A stretch of DNA of 64,000 bases from Cunninghamia lanceolata (lineage: Eukaryota; Streptophyta; Pinopsida; Cupressales; Cupressaceae), in NCBI GenBank assembly GCA_027924645.1, contig BSBN01000829.1, forward strand, positions 992,001 through 1,056,000. The letters run 5' to 3'. The notes beneath the pieces were generated by a model. That model was not told the origin of the DNA and did no database searches. It worked only from the letters and a program-made list of their open reading frames with translations. Below, one piece after another: positions 1 through 10,888 of the stretch; position 1 is the first letter of the stretch, and each line of letters begins with the position of its first letter. The translations under genes were made by a program, and so were the position numbers.

Positions 1-1
1 A

Positions 2-652
2 ATAAATAGGAGCACTAGAAGAACACCTTTTGAGATTGTTACCAGAGTGAATCTTAGAGGAGTTACAGAACTGAGAGATAATAGTTTGGAAGAGAAGAGA
101 AGTGCAGAAGTAGAAGAATTTGCATAACATATGAAGATAGTGCATGATTAAGTGAAGAAGCATTTGGAGGATATGAATAGTAAGTATAAGGAAAAGAAAG
201 ATGAGAAGAGAAGACATAAATAATTTGAAGTGGGAGATGAATTGATGGTATATTTGAGAAAAGAAAGATTTCCAGTTGGGACATATAACAAGTTAAAGAT
301 GAACAAGTTTGGACCTTGTAGGATACTCAGAAAATTTAATTCAGGAAATGCATATGAAGTGGAATTACTGGAGACATTGGGCATATCACCTATTTTCAAC
401 ATTGCAGACCTATACTAGTATCATGAAGCAGAGTTTAGTGATAGCATGGAAGAAGACTTGAAGAAATAGTTACCACAACAAGCATCAGAGCAGATTGAAG
501 ACATTTTGGACAACAGAGTTGGATGTAGCACCAGAGGAAGACAATACAAAGAATACCTTGTGAAGTGGAAAGGCAGACTGGAAGAAGATTCATCATGGAT
601 TTCTAAGACTGAGGTGGACCATCTTGGTTCTCCCCTAGCCCCAACAAAGTGA
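2..652 (+). pseudogene. Ty3/gypsy chromovirus integrase C-terminus with chromodomain (relic)
   Basis: A single reading frame runs the whole length and is broken by five stops (125, 149, 221, 416, 467). The part from about 230 to 415 reads as the integrase C-terminal fold that precedes the chromodomain, with [19 protein letters not shown] and [11 protein letters not shown] typical of plant chromoviruses. From about 500 the frame reads as a chromodomain with EYLVKWKGR and SSWI, the usual aromatic-cage region, and ends at TGA 650-652. In living elements the chromodomain steers integration to modified chromatin. All five stops sit where a glutamine codon is expected, so each is one C-to-T change from coding. 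The upstream pol lies outside the window. Family assignment is firm; the element is dead. Confidence 0.85.
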
Positions 653-1640
653 GGGACTCACTTTTTCAATAACCTGAGATGTCTAATACAAGAGCATCCC
701 TAGTCCAAGAGCAATCTTGCATCAACCAAAAACATTTGCATTTTAGTTTGCTTGTAGTTCAGTTTGTTTCTTTTCATTTTCCAGTTTAGTTCAGGCATTT
801 CAGTTAGTAGTAGTTTCTATATTTTGGCTCGCATTCTATTGCAGTTGTATTTCACATCTTGAGGAGTTGAACTTAGCATCTAGATTCATTCATCTACATC
901 ATATCTAGAATTCATAGCATTTGGATTAGTTACTAGAAAGTTATCGCTATCAGAAGATTGACTGTTTCTCAGAATAGAGCATCCTGACAGTCTCTGATAA
1001 TCAGCTAAAGGAGAAGACTTGTGGAGCATTCCTCAACTTGTGGAGCCTAATGACACATCATTCAATGATCTTTGGCTCATGGCCGACCTTCCCTAAGATC
1101 CGCACATCATTCCATACATTTGTGGAGGTGTTCTACATGATTAGGTCTGACCTATCCATGTACACACATTATAGCTCTTCATTGGAGTTTGTGACCTGCC
1201 TTGGCCAACGCGGAGGAATCTTTTGTACCAGAGATGATATATAAGGATGTAATAGATCCTTAGGAGAGTAGTTATGTTCATTAGCATAAGTTCATAGTTT
1301 GGATTTTGCACAATGGCACTTCAAAGCCATATCTTGCGCATATTCTAATATTTTGTAATCAGGCATGTGAGCTGAATTGTAAGCCCGCATGATGCCAACT
1401 AGATTGTATTTGAATTCTATGATATATTTCATGACTAAATCTATGTTTGTTTCATATCTTTGAGTTGTTTCCATTGTGTTTACTCTTGCTGCACGGCCTG
1501 GACAGTTCATTATGTGAACCTTCCTACCATGACTGCATCACACCCAAACTCTAATGGATTACTCTTTGCCTTTTAAGTATGTGGATTGATCAATTTAGTA
1601 GAATAACCTTGTGATCTCCCAATAAAGATGATTCAAATAG
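653..1640 (+). repeat. Probable 3' LTR of the chromovirus
   Basis: The sequence directly follows the pol stop codon and has LTR features: a likely TG start near 671, a TATA box at 1237-1245 and an AATAAA-type signal near 1620. The segment AAGAGCAATCTTGCATCAAC near 697 recurs with one change near 2678, after the second chromovirus relic, so it belongs to the element and not to the host. The right end is not defined because no second LTR is in the window. Confidence 0.5.
1237..1245 (+). promoter_or_regulatory. TATA box in chromovirus LTR
   Basis: ATATATAAG lies in the LTR-like segment, about 570 bases after its probable start, in the sense of the element. The position fits the U3/R boundary of a plant LTR. 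No experimental start site can be inferred. Confidence 0.4.
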
Positions 1641-2344
1641 AAACAACATAAGTTTACATGAATGAGAGATGATCAGATGGCTGGAGAACATTTTATTTAT
1701 AGCTTTCTAGAAATGAAGATCAACGGTGGAGAGTGAATAGAAAGATCAATGGTTAAGAAAGATTGAGAGGATTCAAACGAATGAGAGAGGGACAAGTGTC
1801 CTTGTCCTCTCATGAATTATGGAAGCTAACAGACTTGATTGAGGAGTTGACTGAATTAATTGATTGATTAACTGAGTTGATTGATTTCTTAACAAAATTG
1901 ATTGATTTGTTAATAGAATAGATTGACGAGTCAACTCAATTGATTAATTTATTAACTGATTTGACTAGAGAAAATTAGAGTGGGAGAGGATAATTGGGAA
2001 GTTAAATAAATGAATTATTTAATTTCATGTACACATGGGATAAATAAATAAAATATTTAAATTTTATTCATTTGGAGAGAAATAGAATATTTAAATAAAT
2101 AATTTGAATTTATTTATTTAAAGTGGAGAGAAATTTATTATTCAAATAAATAATTTTATTTTATTTATTTAAAGTGGAGGGAAGATGATTTAATTAAATA
2201 GTTTGGATTATTTAATTAATATAGAGGAATATGATGAATATTGATGAATTAATTGAATTAGTTTGGAATGATAGAAATTGGATAATTAGATGGTAAATGA
2301 TGCAAATGTTGTGTGGTGACGTGATGAATGCCTTGGTGAATTTT
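1641..2344. repeat. AT-rich low-complexity stretch with GATTGATT and TAAATAAAT runs
   Basis: Between about 1835 and 1960 the words ATTGATTGATT and GTTGATTGATTT return many times with small changes. From 2005 to 2215 TAAATAAAT and ATTTATTTA alternate. I see no coding signal on either strand. It is probably decayed transposon sequence with slippage-expanded motifs. Confidence 0.5.
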
Positions 2345-2737
2345 AGGTGTCTACATTTATTATTGTTGATTTTTATGAGTATCATGAAGGAGAGTTGGAA
2401 GAAGGAAGTGTGGATATGAACTAGATGAAACAAGTGCTAGAATAGTAAGATAAAGAAATTGAAGAGTTATTAGAAACATACTTGAAAAGAGTATAAGGAA
2501 TAAAATGTATGAAGAATACTTGGTAAATTGAAAAGTAGACTTATTGAGGATTTTACATGGATGTTCATAGCCAAGGTGAACCAATTTGGTTTTATTTTAG
2601 TTGATATCCTTGAGCACAAGTGGGATGCTAACTTTTTAGTTATTGGAGGTGTATGATCCAAGAGAATCTAGGGTTAAGAGCAATCTTACATCAACAAAAA
2701 ATTATTTCATGTTTATTTGTCTTTTACAAGTTTCTAC
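2345..2737 (+). pseudogene. Second, more decayed chromovirus chromodomain and start of its 3' LTR
   Basis: It aligns by eye with 405-735. The nucleotide block GAGTATCATGAAG matches the stretch after the integrase tail of the first relic, and the chromodomain start EEYLVN can still be read near 2515, followed by stops and frameshifts. The post-stop block with AAGAGCAATCTTACATCAAC near 2678 matches the first relic too. The copia element at 2738 is inserted just downstream, in what should be this element's LTR, so the chromovirus is older. Confidence 0.6.
2733..2737. repeat. Target-site duplication TCTAC, left copy of copia element
   Basis: TCTAC directly precedes the left LTR and is repeated exactly at 9804-9808 after the right LTR. 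Five bases is the usual duplication length for plant LTR retrotransposons. It proves a single insertion with both ends intact. Confidence 0.9.
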
Positions 2738-4093
2738 TGTTGGAATTAAGTCAGACAACTGAGAGGGGGGGGTCAATCAATTGTCCACAACTTTAACCTT
2801 TTCTCTTTTAATCTTCTTTCACAACTTACAAATAGATTAATAATGTAAACATTAAAGCATGAACTGACAACACATGAGCAGAAGTAAAATGAACACACAT
2901 AACACCAAAATTTTTACGTGGAAACCTAGTTAAGGGAAAACCACGATGGGGGTTTACCCACAAGATTTGTACCCTATTAAAAGTACTTAAAAGAAATGGG
3001 AAGGCACTTGCCTTCGGTCGCACTGCCCAGAGCTCACTGCTCAACAAGCTCAATGCCTATAGGAGGCTCATTGCCTACAAGATTTTATGTTTAATACAGA
3101 AAGAATGAACTAAGAAATAACATCTTCTTCATGCCTAGTTCAGTCCCATTGATAGCTCACAAAACTTTTGCTCTGCCCCAAACACTTCTTTGCTAACTCT
3201 TCATCCTCTATTGCTCTTGTTCTTCTGCTTCTCCTTTTCTATGCTCTACGTCTATATCTTTCTTATGATTTTATCATTTTCACACAAGGACAACTTTCCA
3301 CAACTTATCGACAAGTATTTATATGGTTTATCAACTTTGGAATGCACATCAAGGTCGGCTTGACTCAATGCCAATAACTGTATTGTTAGCCAAACATATC
3401 TAAGACTTGAATCTTCTTCAATCAACACGCTACGCTCCAGAGAATTACTCTTAGATCATCTGCAACACACTTGAATCATCCGGTCAGCCAAGATTAGGAA
3501 GAACAACAACACCAAGGAAGAGATCTTCAATCAATGAGCTTAATCTTCAATGCAGACCTCCAACACAGTAGGCACATAATCTAGAGACCTCCACAAACAC
3601 ATTAAATTCAACAATAATATCCACATTACTCTAAATCATCAAAATCGCTTGCATCTTCATCTGGAACCTCAAGAGCACTGTCTGCCATGACTGTCACACT
3701 AGAAAGATTACTTGTGGACCTCCAAACCATGAACCACTTGAGTTGAGGATACACACTGATTTCCCAAACATGTCTCTAGATCTGCAGATCATAAGTTTTC
3801 ATTGCAGAGCAATTTGGACCAATTTCCTGTCACTCTGTCTCTTCTAAACACTGCAAAACCTAGTTCTACTTAGATGGCCATAGCTTCTTCAAATCTTCAT
3901 GCAGACCTCTCAAATCTTAACTAGAGATACTTCAAACAATCCTCTACATAGCCATATGGTCTGCATACTTTGATCTTCATTTCTCTAGAAATGTAGAGCA
4001 ATCTACTTCACTGATTTGCACTGTTTCCTTTGTTTCTGACAAAGGGATATGTTGACATCAATGACAACATATCATACGCACACATTTGTAACA
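2738..4093 (-). repeat. 3' LTR of copia element
   Basis: It is 1,356 bp and begins TGTTGGAATTAAG and ends TTTGTAACA on the plus strand, so it has TG/CA ends. It pairs with 8485-9803. A TATA-type box reads on the minus strand at 3326-3315 (CCATATAAATAC). An in-frame peptide at 3168-3377 has no support and is not treated as a gene. Confidence 0.92.
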
Positions 4094-4351
4094 ATCTCTC
4101 CCTTTGTCATTGATGGCAACATATGATGTGAAAAACTAATTCAACCATCAAGATAAGGATTTCTCCCCCTTTCTTTTATCACTTCTGTAACCACTTTGTT
4201 CACTATTCCCTCTTTCATCAGCAACTAGTTTTTCACATGACTTATCTCCCCCTTTGACATCAATGGAAAAGGGCACATATTTGCAATCTTTTCTCCCCCT
4301 TTTTGTTTCAGACTGATCTCCAATATTTTCATACTGACTACTCCCCTTGAG
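4094..4351 (-). other. Polypurine tract array before the copia 3' LTR
   Basis: Read on the minus strand, purine tracts of the type AAAGGGGGAGA occur at 4292-4305, 4244-4260 and 4162-4173, with a weaker one near 4341-4351. The primary tract GACAAAGGGAGAGAT at 4108-4094 directly abuts the LTR. Polypurine tracts prime plus-strand DNA synthesis. Their multiplication is, to my knowledge, a described trait of Sireviruses. The adjoining 4352-4427 is noncoding 3' sequence. Confidence 0.75.
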
Positions 4352-4427
4352 TGGTATCTTCTTAACATCAATCTGGATCACAAGATATGACTGTGAATTC
4401 CACTAGACTGATGCAAACTAGTGCATC

Positions 4428-5039
4428 TTAGTTTTGAATAGGAGGGGTAATAATCCCTAGCTTCCCTCTGAGATACTCAAAAGTATCCTTAGGTAGAGGC
4501 TTTGTGAATATATCTGCAGTCTGATTCTTTGAAGAAACAAACTCCAATCTGACTTCATTCTCACTTACCTTCTCTCTCAAGAAGTGAAATTTGATGGATA
4601 TGTGCTTTGTCTTTGAATGCAACACTGGATTCTTTGAGATGTTTATTGCACTTGAATTATCACAAAAGATTGTAACAGGCTCTTCAAACATAATTCTGAT
4701 ATCCTTCAACATTTGTTTCATCCACAAGACTTGAGTACAATTGCTTGATGCTGCTATATACTCTGCCTCTGCAGTAGACAGAGATATTGCCTCCTACTTC
4801 TTACTCAACCAAGAAACTAATCTCCTTCCCAAGAAGAATGCACCACCACTAGTACTTTTCATGTCATCCACATCTCCTGTCCAATCAACATTTGTATATG
4901 CATCAAGAGTGAAGTCATTATCCTTTGGATACCATAAGCCATAATTAGATGTTCCCTTTAGATATTTGAAAATTCTTTTGACTTCTACAACATGGGATTC
5001 CCTAGGATCAACTTGAAATCTAGTAACAAGTCCAACTAC
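4428..5039 (-). pseudogene. Copia RNase H domain (relic)
   Basis: RNase H removes the RNA strand during reverse transcription. Catalytic positions are recognisable: Asp in DAYTNVDWTGD, Glu in STAEAEYIAA and Asp in IFCDNSSAI, followed by the typical tail HSKTKHISIKFHFLRE and a C-terminal TADIFTKPLP. A TAG at 4794-4796 replaces the usual Gln after the lysine pair before EAISLSTAEAE. The domain ends pol at the stop 4428-4430. Continuous with the reverse transcriptase to the right. Confidence 0.88.
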
Positions 5040-6152
5040 ATTCATAATGTCAGGTCCAGTCTGAATCAAATAAAGCAGTCCTCCAATCATTGATCTATAC
5101 CTTTTCTGATCTACCTTAGGTGAATCATCATCTTTACTCAACTTGCATCCAGTTACCATAGGAGTACTTACTGGTTTTAAGTCCTCCATTCCAAACTTTT
5201 TCAACAATTTTCTCATATACTTAGACTGAGATATGAAGATACCTTTATCTAACTAAGTGATTTGCAGACCCAAGAAGAAATTCATTTCACCAAACATGGA
5301 CATCTTAAATTCACTTTGCATCTGATCAACAAATTTCTTACACATGCTTCCATTTCCACCAAATATGATATCATCAACAAATACCTCAACAATTAAGATG
5401 TGCTCATGATCAATCTTGAAATAAAGATTACTGTCAGTTGTGCCTTTCCTAAATCCTAGCTTTAGCAGATACTTATCTCATCTTGCATACTAGGCTCTTG
5501 GGGCTTGTTTGAGTCCATACAAAGCTTTCCTCAATCTGCAAACCATATCTTCTTGATCAGACAACTAGAATCCTTCTGGTTGCTCAATGTAGACTTCTTC
5601 CTCTAACTCTCCATTTAGGAATGCTAACTTGACATCCATTTGGTAAACTTTGAAATCTTTGAAAGCAACAAATGCAAGAAATAATTTGAATGCTTCACTT
5701 CTTGTCACCAGGGCAAATGTTTCTTCAAAATCAATTCCCTCTACTTAAGAATATCCTTTGCATACCAATCTTACTTTGTTTCTCACAACTTCACTGTCTT
5801 CATTCAGTTTATTCTAGAAGACCCATCTGGTTCCAATTATATTTTTGTTTTTAGGTCTAGGAACAAGATTCCAAGTATGATTCTTTTCAATTTGCATTAA
5901 TTCTTCTTCCATTGCTTTTACCCAATTTTCATCATTACAAGCTTCATTCACTGTTTTTGGTTCAATCTTTGAAATCAAACAATACTCCACTTGATTTTCA
6001 ACAATTCTTCTTCTAGTTCGAACACCTTTATTCTTATCTCCTATGATTTGATCTTTAGAATGATTCAACCTTACATACCTTGGGGGTTTTGGGAGTTTCT
6101 TGAATTTCTTTTTCTTTGCTCTCATCAACCTTAACATTAGCACTTTCAACAA
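5040..6152 (-). pseudogene. Copia reverse transcriptase domain (relic)
   Basis: The N-terminal marker EACNDENWVKAMEEEL leads into NIIGTRWVF, then [10 protein letters not shown], the first catalytic Asp in [24 protein letters not shown] and the catalytic FVDDIIFG (usual YVDD). Stops interrupt the frame after RWVF, at GYS-stop-VEG, GF-stop-LSD, APRA-stop-Y, AR-stop-DKY and QIT-stop-LDK; most equal a Gln or Trp codon with one C:G to T:A change. A frameshift separates this frame from the integrase C-terminus between about 6055 and 6152. The enzyme would have copied element RNA into cDNA inside the particle. This copy is inactive. Confidence 0.9.
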
Positions 6153-6909
6153 TCTTTTTCAATCTCTTGCTGAAGCACCGATATGCCTTGCTTTGAGTAG
6201 AGTAACCCAAAAATATTCCTTCGCCACTCCTTACATCAAAATTGCTTAGATCCTTATCTCTTTTGATATAGCATTTACTACCAAAAACTCTAAAATATTT
6301 CATAGTAGGAGGATGACCAAACCATAGTTCATAAGGTGTCTTACCATAATTGCCTTTGATATGCACCCGGTTAAGAGTGTAGACAACAATACTCACAACT
6401 TCTCTCAAGAAGACTTTTGGAACATTTGCTTCCATCATTATGGTCCTAGTAGCTTCTTGAATGGTCTGGTTCTTTCTTTCCACAACTCCATTCTACTGAA
6501 GAGTCCTAGGAGTAGATAACTGTCTTTTTATTCCATGCTTTTCACATAATGTATCAAACTCACTGGAGGTAAACTCTCCACCTCTGTCAGATCTTAGACA
6601 CTTTATCTTCACACCAATCTCATTCTCCACCATAACTTTGAACACCTTAAATTTGTCAAGAGCTTCTAATTTTTCTTTCAAGAAAGTTAGCCACATCATT
6701 CGGGAGTAATCATCAATCAGCAACATAAAATATATGTCTCCTTGCACACTTCTAATTCTAGTAGGACCACATAGATTAGTATGTACAAGTTCCAACAGTC
6801 CACTTGAAAATTGTTCTTTACTCTTGAATGAAGTTTTGTTCTGTTTACCCAATTGACATTCTCTACACATGCTATCAGTAGGTTTCACAAGTTTTGGAAG
6901 ATCTCTCAC
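6055..6909 (-). pseudogene. Copia integrase core and C-terminal region (relic)
   Basis: The core shows LELVHTNLCGP, where the first catalytic Asp of the D-D-E triad (normally HTDLCGP) is Asn; the second Asp is present in LRSDRGGEF and the Glu in VVERKNQT. A TAG at about 6493 replaces the Gln of the usual QQNGVVERKN. Downstream come TPYELWFGHPPTMKYFRVFG and GEGIFLGYS, the standard copia integrase tail. Integrase inserts cDNA with 5-bp staggering, in line with the duplications seen here. The changed Asp alone should abolish activity. Confidence 0.9.
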
Positions 6910-6912
6910 AGC

Positions 6913-7452
6913 CTAAGTGAAAATTATCTTGACAATATTATCAAAATTCACACGACACATTCTCCTATGCCATAACCAACTCTGATCAATCTGAGAAATA
7001 AAACAACTTTTGTCAGTACCACTTAAATGAAAGATGTTACCTTTAGTTTGTGTACCTGATGCAATCATAGTTCCGGGGCTTGCTAAGATTTTGCATTTTC
7101 CATCCTTGAATTGGAGATCATACCCTTTGTCAACAAACTGTCCAACACTAAGAAGATTATTGTTCAATCCTTCTACATATAGAACATCATTAGTGTTATT
7201 CTTACCATCAAAAGAGATGGATCCTTTGCCATGAACTCTACTAGTTGAATTGTCTCCAAACTTCACAAATCCACCTTCATATCTTTCTAAACTTATGAAC
7301 TTACTTTTATCACCAGTCATATGATGTGAACATCCACTGTCAATCACCCATTCATCCTTTTCTTCAATCTGAGAAGCCAAGGAACTTTCCATATTCACAT
7401 AGCTAGTAGATTCAGTAGACACTGGATCTTCTTCTTTGATGGCAATGAACAC
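6913..7452 (-). pseudogene. Copia aspartic protease and pre-integrase domain (relic)
   Basis: WVIDSGCSHHMTGDKSKF near residues 35-52 holds the DSG active site of copia protease, which cuts the gag-pol polyprotein. The C-terminal third has the HHCC-like pre-integrase segment with SWLWHRRM. The frame is separated from gag by a TAA at about 7453 and from the integrase core by a TAG at about 6910, where Gln is likely. Length and order match autonomous copia elements. Confidence 0.88.
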
Positions 7453-7455
7453 CCA

Positions 7456-8428
7456 TTAATTTCTTGAGTTACTTCCCATATCAGATTTATCATTAGTGAC
7501 ACCTTCTTTAGCTTCTTGGACATAGTAACATTTCTTTTGAGCCCTTGATTTGTTAGGGTTTGGCTTCAAAACCCTCTTCAGACACCTTGAGGTAAAATGA
7601 CCAATCTTATTACAAGCAAAACATTTAAAAGGCAACTTTCCTTCATACTTACTGGATCCTCTTGGCAATCTTTTGGTAATAAGGGCTTCAAGTTCTACAG
7701 CCTCAATTTCATTATCTTCAAGATCCTTCCTTGCCTTCTCAAATCTGTTTGATCTTCCTGAAGAGATTTCACTTGGATCATATCTTTGTTTTCCATATAC
7801 ACTGACCTTAAATGTAGATTCAGAATTAGGAAGAGAATCACCAAACTCACTCATTTCAAATGCTAAAAGATTACCAACCAATTGATCCCTTGTAACAGTT
7901 GTCACTCTCCTGATCTCTTTAATGGTAGCAACTTTATGCTTGTATGCCATAGGTAAGGATCTGAGCACTTTGGCAACAATCTCCGATTCTTCCATTGTTC
8001 CACCAGCACTCCTAATACCGGTCACAAGTTCATTCACTTTCTGCATGTAGGAAGTAATGTTTTCATCTTCACTCATCATCAATCTTTTGTATTTAGCCTT
8101 CAGGCTTTGTAGCTTGGCACATTTGACATATTTATCACCTTCATACAAAGTTTCCAACTTTTTCCAGATTTCAGGAGCAGTTTTCAATTCTAGGACATTT
8201 GTCATTTTTGTATCAGTCAGGGCACTCAACAATGCTTCTTTAGCTTGAATATTGTATTTAGCTTCCTTGAGTTCATCTAGAATTATAGGGCCATTCTTCA
8301 GAATCTTATACTCATCCTTAGTTATCAACCAAAAGGCATCACCCATACATTACAAATGACGTGCATACCTTCCAAAGGGAGTAATTTGTTCCATCAAATC
8401 TTAAACTTTCCTTCTTGTAAGTTGACAT
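7456..8428 (-). pseudogene. Copia Gag (UBN2-type capsid plus CCHC knuckle), frameshifted near its start
   Basis: An intact 296-codon frame starts at ATG 8346, but the natural start is probably ATG 8428, from which RFDGTNYSLWK can be read before a TGA; a small frameshift near 8350 separates the two. The body has the UBN2-type capsid signature with EIWKKLETLYEG, LQSLKAKYKRLMM and VLRSLPMAYKHKVATI. A CCHC knuckle CFACNKIGHFTSRC follows near residue 242, followed by a basic tail. Gag forms the cytoplasmic particle and binds element RNA. The main part has no stop, so it is the best-preserved protein of this copy. Confidence 0.9.
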
Positions 8429-8469
8429 CTTGGATCTCCTCAAGCGGTCAAGCTTCTTTTAGAGGAACT

Positions 8470-8482
8470 GGCTCTGATACCA
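8470..8482 (-). other. Primer-binding site (initiator Met tRNA type), copia element
   Basis: On the minus strand this reads TGGTATCAGAGCC, the plant PBS complementary to the 3' end of initiator methionine tRNA. It lies two bases inside the 5' LTR edge at 8485. It fixes the element as minus-strand. Confidence 0.92.
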
Positions 8483-8484
8483 AT

Positions 8485-9803
8485 TGTTGGAATTAAGTCA
8501 GACAACTGAGAGGGGGGCTGAATCAGTTATCCACAACTTTAACCTTTTCTCTTTTAATCTTCTTTCACAACTTACAAATAGATTAATGATGTAAATATTA
8601 AAGCATAAATTAACAACACATGAGCAGAAGCAAAATGAACACACATAACACCAGAATTTTTATGTGGAAACTCAGTTAAGGGAAAACCACAGTGAGGGTT
8701 AACTGACAAGATTCATACCTTGTTAAAAGTACTTAAAAGAAATGGGAAGACACTTTCCTTCAAGTGCATTGCCTAGAACTCACTACTTAAGAGGCTCACT
8801 GGCTACAAGATTTTATGTTTAATACAGAAAGAATGAACTGAGAGCATCTTCTTCATGCCTGGTTTAGTCCCATTGATAGCTCACAAAACTTTTTCTTTGT
8901 TCCAAACACTTCTTTGCTAACTCTTCATCCTCTACTACTCTTGTTCTTCTACTTCTCCTTTTATCTGCTCTGCCTCTATACCTTTCTTATGATTTTATCA
9001 TTTTCGCACAAGGACAACTTTCCACAACTCATCCACAAGTATTTATATGCTTTATTAACCTTGGAATGAACATCAAGGTTGGCTTGACTCAATGTGGATC
9101 ACTGTACTATCGGCCAAACATATCTGAGACTTGAATCTTCTTCGATCAACATGCTACACTCCAAAGAATTGCTCTTAGATCATCTGCAACACACTTGAAT
9201 CATCCGGTCGGCCAAGACTAGGAAGAACAAGAACACCAAGGAAGAGATCTTCAATCAATGAGCTTAATCTTCAATGCGTACCTTCAACACAACAGGCACA
9301 CAATCCAGAGACCTCCACAAGCACATTGAATTCAACAATAACATATGCACTACTCCAAACTTGCATCTTCATCTGGTGCCTCAAGAACACTATCTGCCAT
9401 GACTGTCACACTAGAAAGATTGCTTACAGACCTCCAAACCATGAACCACTTGAGTTGAGGATACACACTGACTTTCCAAACATGCCTCTAGATCCGTAGA
9501 TCATAAGTTTTCATTGCAGAGTAATCCAGACCAATTTCCTGTCACTCTGTCTCTTTTGAACACTACAAAACCTAGTTCTACTCAGATGGCCATAGCTTCT
9601 TCAAAGCTTCATGCAAACCTCTCAAGTCTTAACTGGAGCTACTTCATACAATCCTCTACATAGACATATGGTCTGCATACTTTGATCTTCATTTCTCTAG
9701 AAATACAGAAATCTACTTCACTGATCTGCACTGTTTCCTCTATTTCTGACAAAGGGATATGTTGACATCAATGACAACACATCATAGGCACATATTTGTA
9801 ACA
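8485..9803 (-). repeat. 5' LTR of copia element
   Basis: It is 1,319 bp, begins TGTTGGAATTAAG and ends TTTGTAACA, and pairs with 2738-4093. The minus strand carries the promoter. Small deletions explain the 37-bp length difference from the other LTR. Confidence 0.92.
9039..9050 (-). promoter_or_regulatory. TATA-type box in copia 5' LTR
   Basis: The minus strand reads GCATATAAATAC; the matching box in the 3' LTR is at 3315-3326. Conservation in both LTRs and orientation fit the element's own promoter. Not tested. Confidence 0.4.
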
Positions 9804-9808
9804 TCTAC
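9804..9808. repeat. Target-site duplication TCTAC, right copy
   Basis: Exact partner of 2733-2737, immediately after the 5' LTR. Confidence 0.9.
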
Positions 9809-10875
9809 AAGTGCCATATTAATGTTGTTCTTATTGTAGAGGTTGATTCTTACCAAAATCATCATTTTCAACATATAAAGTTCTATATATTAGTTCTACT
9901 ATGTGGTAACACATTTTCATCACAAAGCAATCAAATTGATATCAAAGATTAATGAACGTGTATTCTACAATGACATGTCCTTGCTAAGTTTTTATCATGG
10001 ATTAATGTGATGTGAATTGTTAGATTTACCTAAGTAAGCTTTATTTGAATTGAGTGCCACACATTTGAACCTTATACCAGCTAATAATGTCATTTTTGGG
10101 ACTATTGGTCTTATGGACATAGATGGCTAAGGCCACATTAAGTTTTGAAGCATACATCTTGTCATACTTATCTTAAGAGGGATAATCTACATGTTTTCTT
10201 AAGTATATTATAAATTAAATATTTAATGAACCCATGATCTTTAATTCATGTGCATATGACAATGAACCACTACTTTGGTTGCCACATAAAGATACTTCAT
10301 CCTTATTTAATAGAAAAGATCAGCAATTCCACAAATTGTAAGGAAGTTAAATGTTCTTAGATGTAGGTTTGATAGTAGACCAAGAGTTTAGAATATCATA
10401 GAGCATCATATTGAATATTAACTCAAAATATAATGTTTTGAGAAAACACGCACTATTTGTGCTTGTATTTCATTGTAATTGAAGATTGAGGTCATATTCT
10501 AATTGCAAGTCCTAACAGTAAAGACTATATATGTAATTAAAATTATGAATCAATAAAATCATTTTCCATTTATTTGGAAACAAAGGCAATTCCACTACAT
10601 AAGATCTTGTGTGACTTTGTCAGTGTTCACATTAAGGCTACATGGTTGAATGGTTCTCAACTAAACTAGGCTCTGTCCATAAGTGCATCATTAGTTGGTG
10701 TCAGAATTTCTGATTTAGATAAAATAAAAGGTTAAACAAATTTTCTCTAATACTTTCAACATAATGGTGAACTCATGTTTTCTCTCCCACTTACCCAAAA
10801 TTAACTATAATGCAATGTCACTCTTACAAGTCTAAAATTCTCAATGATGAAAATGACCTAGCATAAGGACATCAA
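9809..10875. other. Unassigned AT-rich sequence
   Basis: No frame longer than background and no recognised protein on either strand. If the primer site at 10876-10888 is real, this stretch would be the left-lying interior of a minus-strand LTR element with no surviving coding region. Confidence 0.4.
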
Positions 10876-10888
10876 GGCTTTGATACCA
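10876..10888 (-). other. Primer-binding-site-like sequence of an old LTR element
   Basis: The minus strand reads TGGTATCAAAGCC, one base from the initiator-Met PBS. It abuts a TG start (TGTAATATTTTATAC) at 10889, as expected at a 5' LTR edge. The partner LTR is not in view. Confidence 0.55.

Larger units (their letters stand above)
2738..9803 (-). mobile_element. Full-length Ty1/copia LTR retrotransposon, Sirevirus-like, degraded
   Basis: The 7,066-bp element has two LTRs, a 5-bp duplication, a primer-binding site and polypurine tracts, all consistent with minus-strand orientation. Protein order from the right is gag, protease, integrase, reverse transcriptase, RNase H, which is the copia order. 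The LTRs are roughly 90 percent identical over the first 240 bases by eye, so the insertion is old. Repeated polypurine tracts before the 3' LTR recall the Sirevirus lineage. Pol has about ten stops and gag and pol have frameshifts, so this copy cannot encode working proteins. Its LTR edges resemble those of the elements at 12602 and 28260. Confidence 0.93.
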
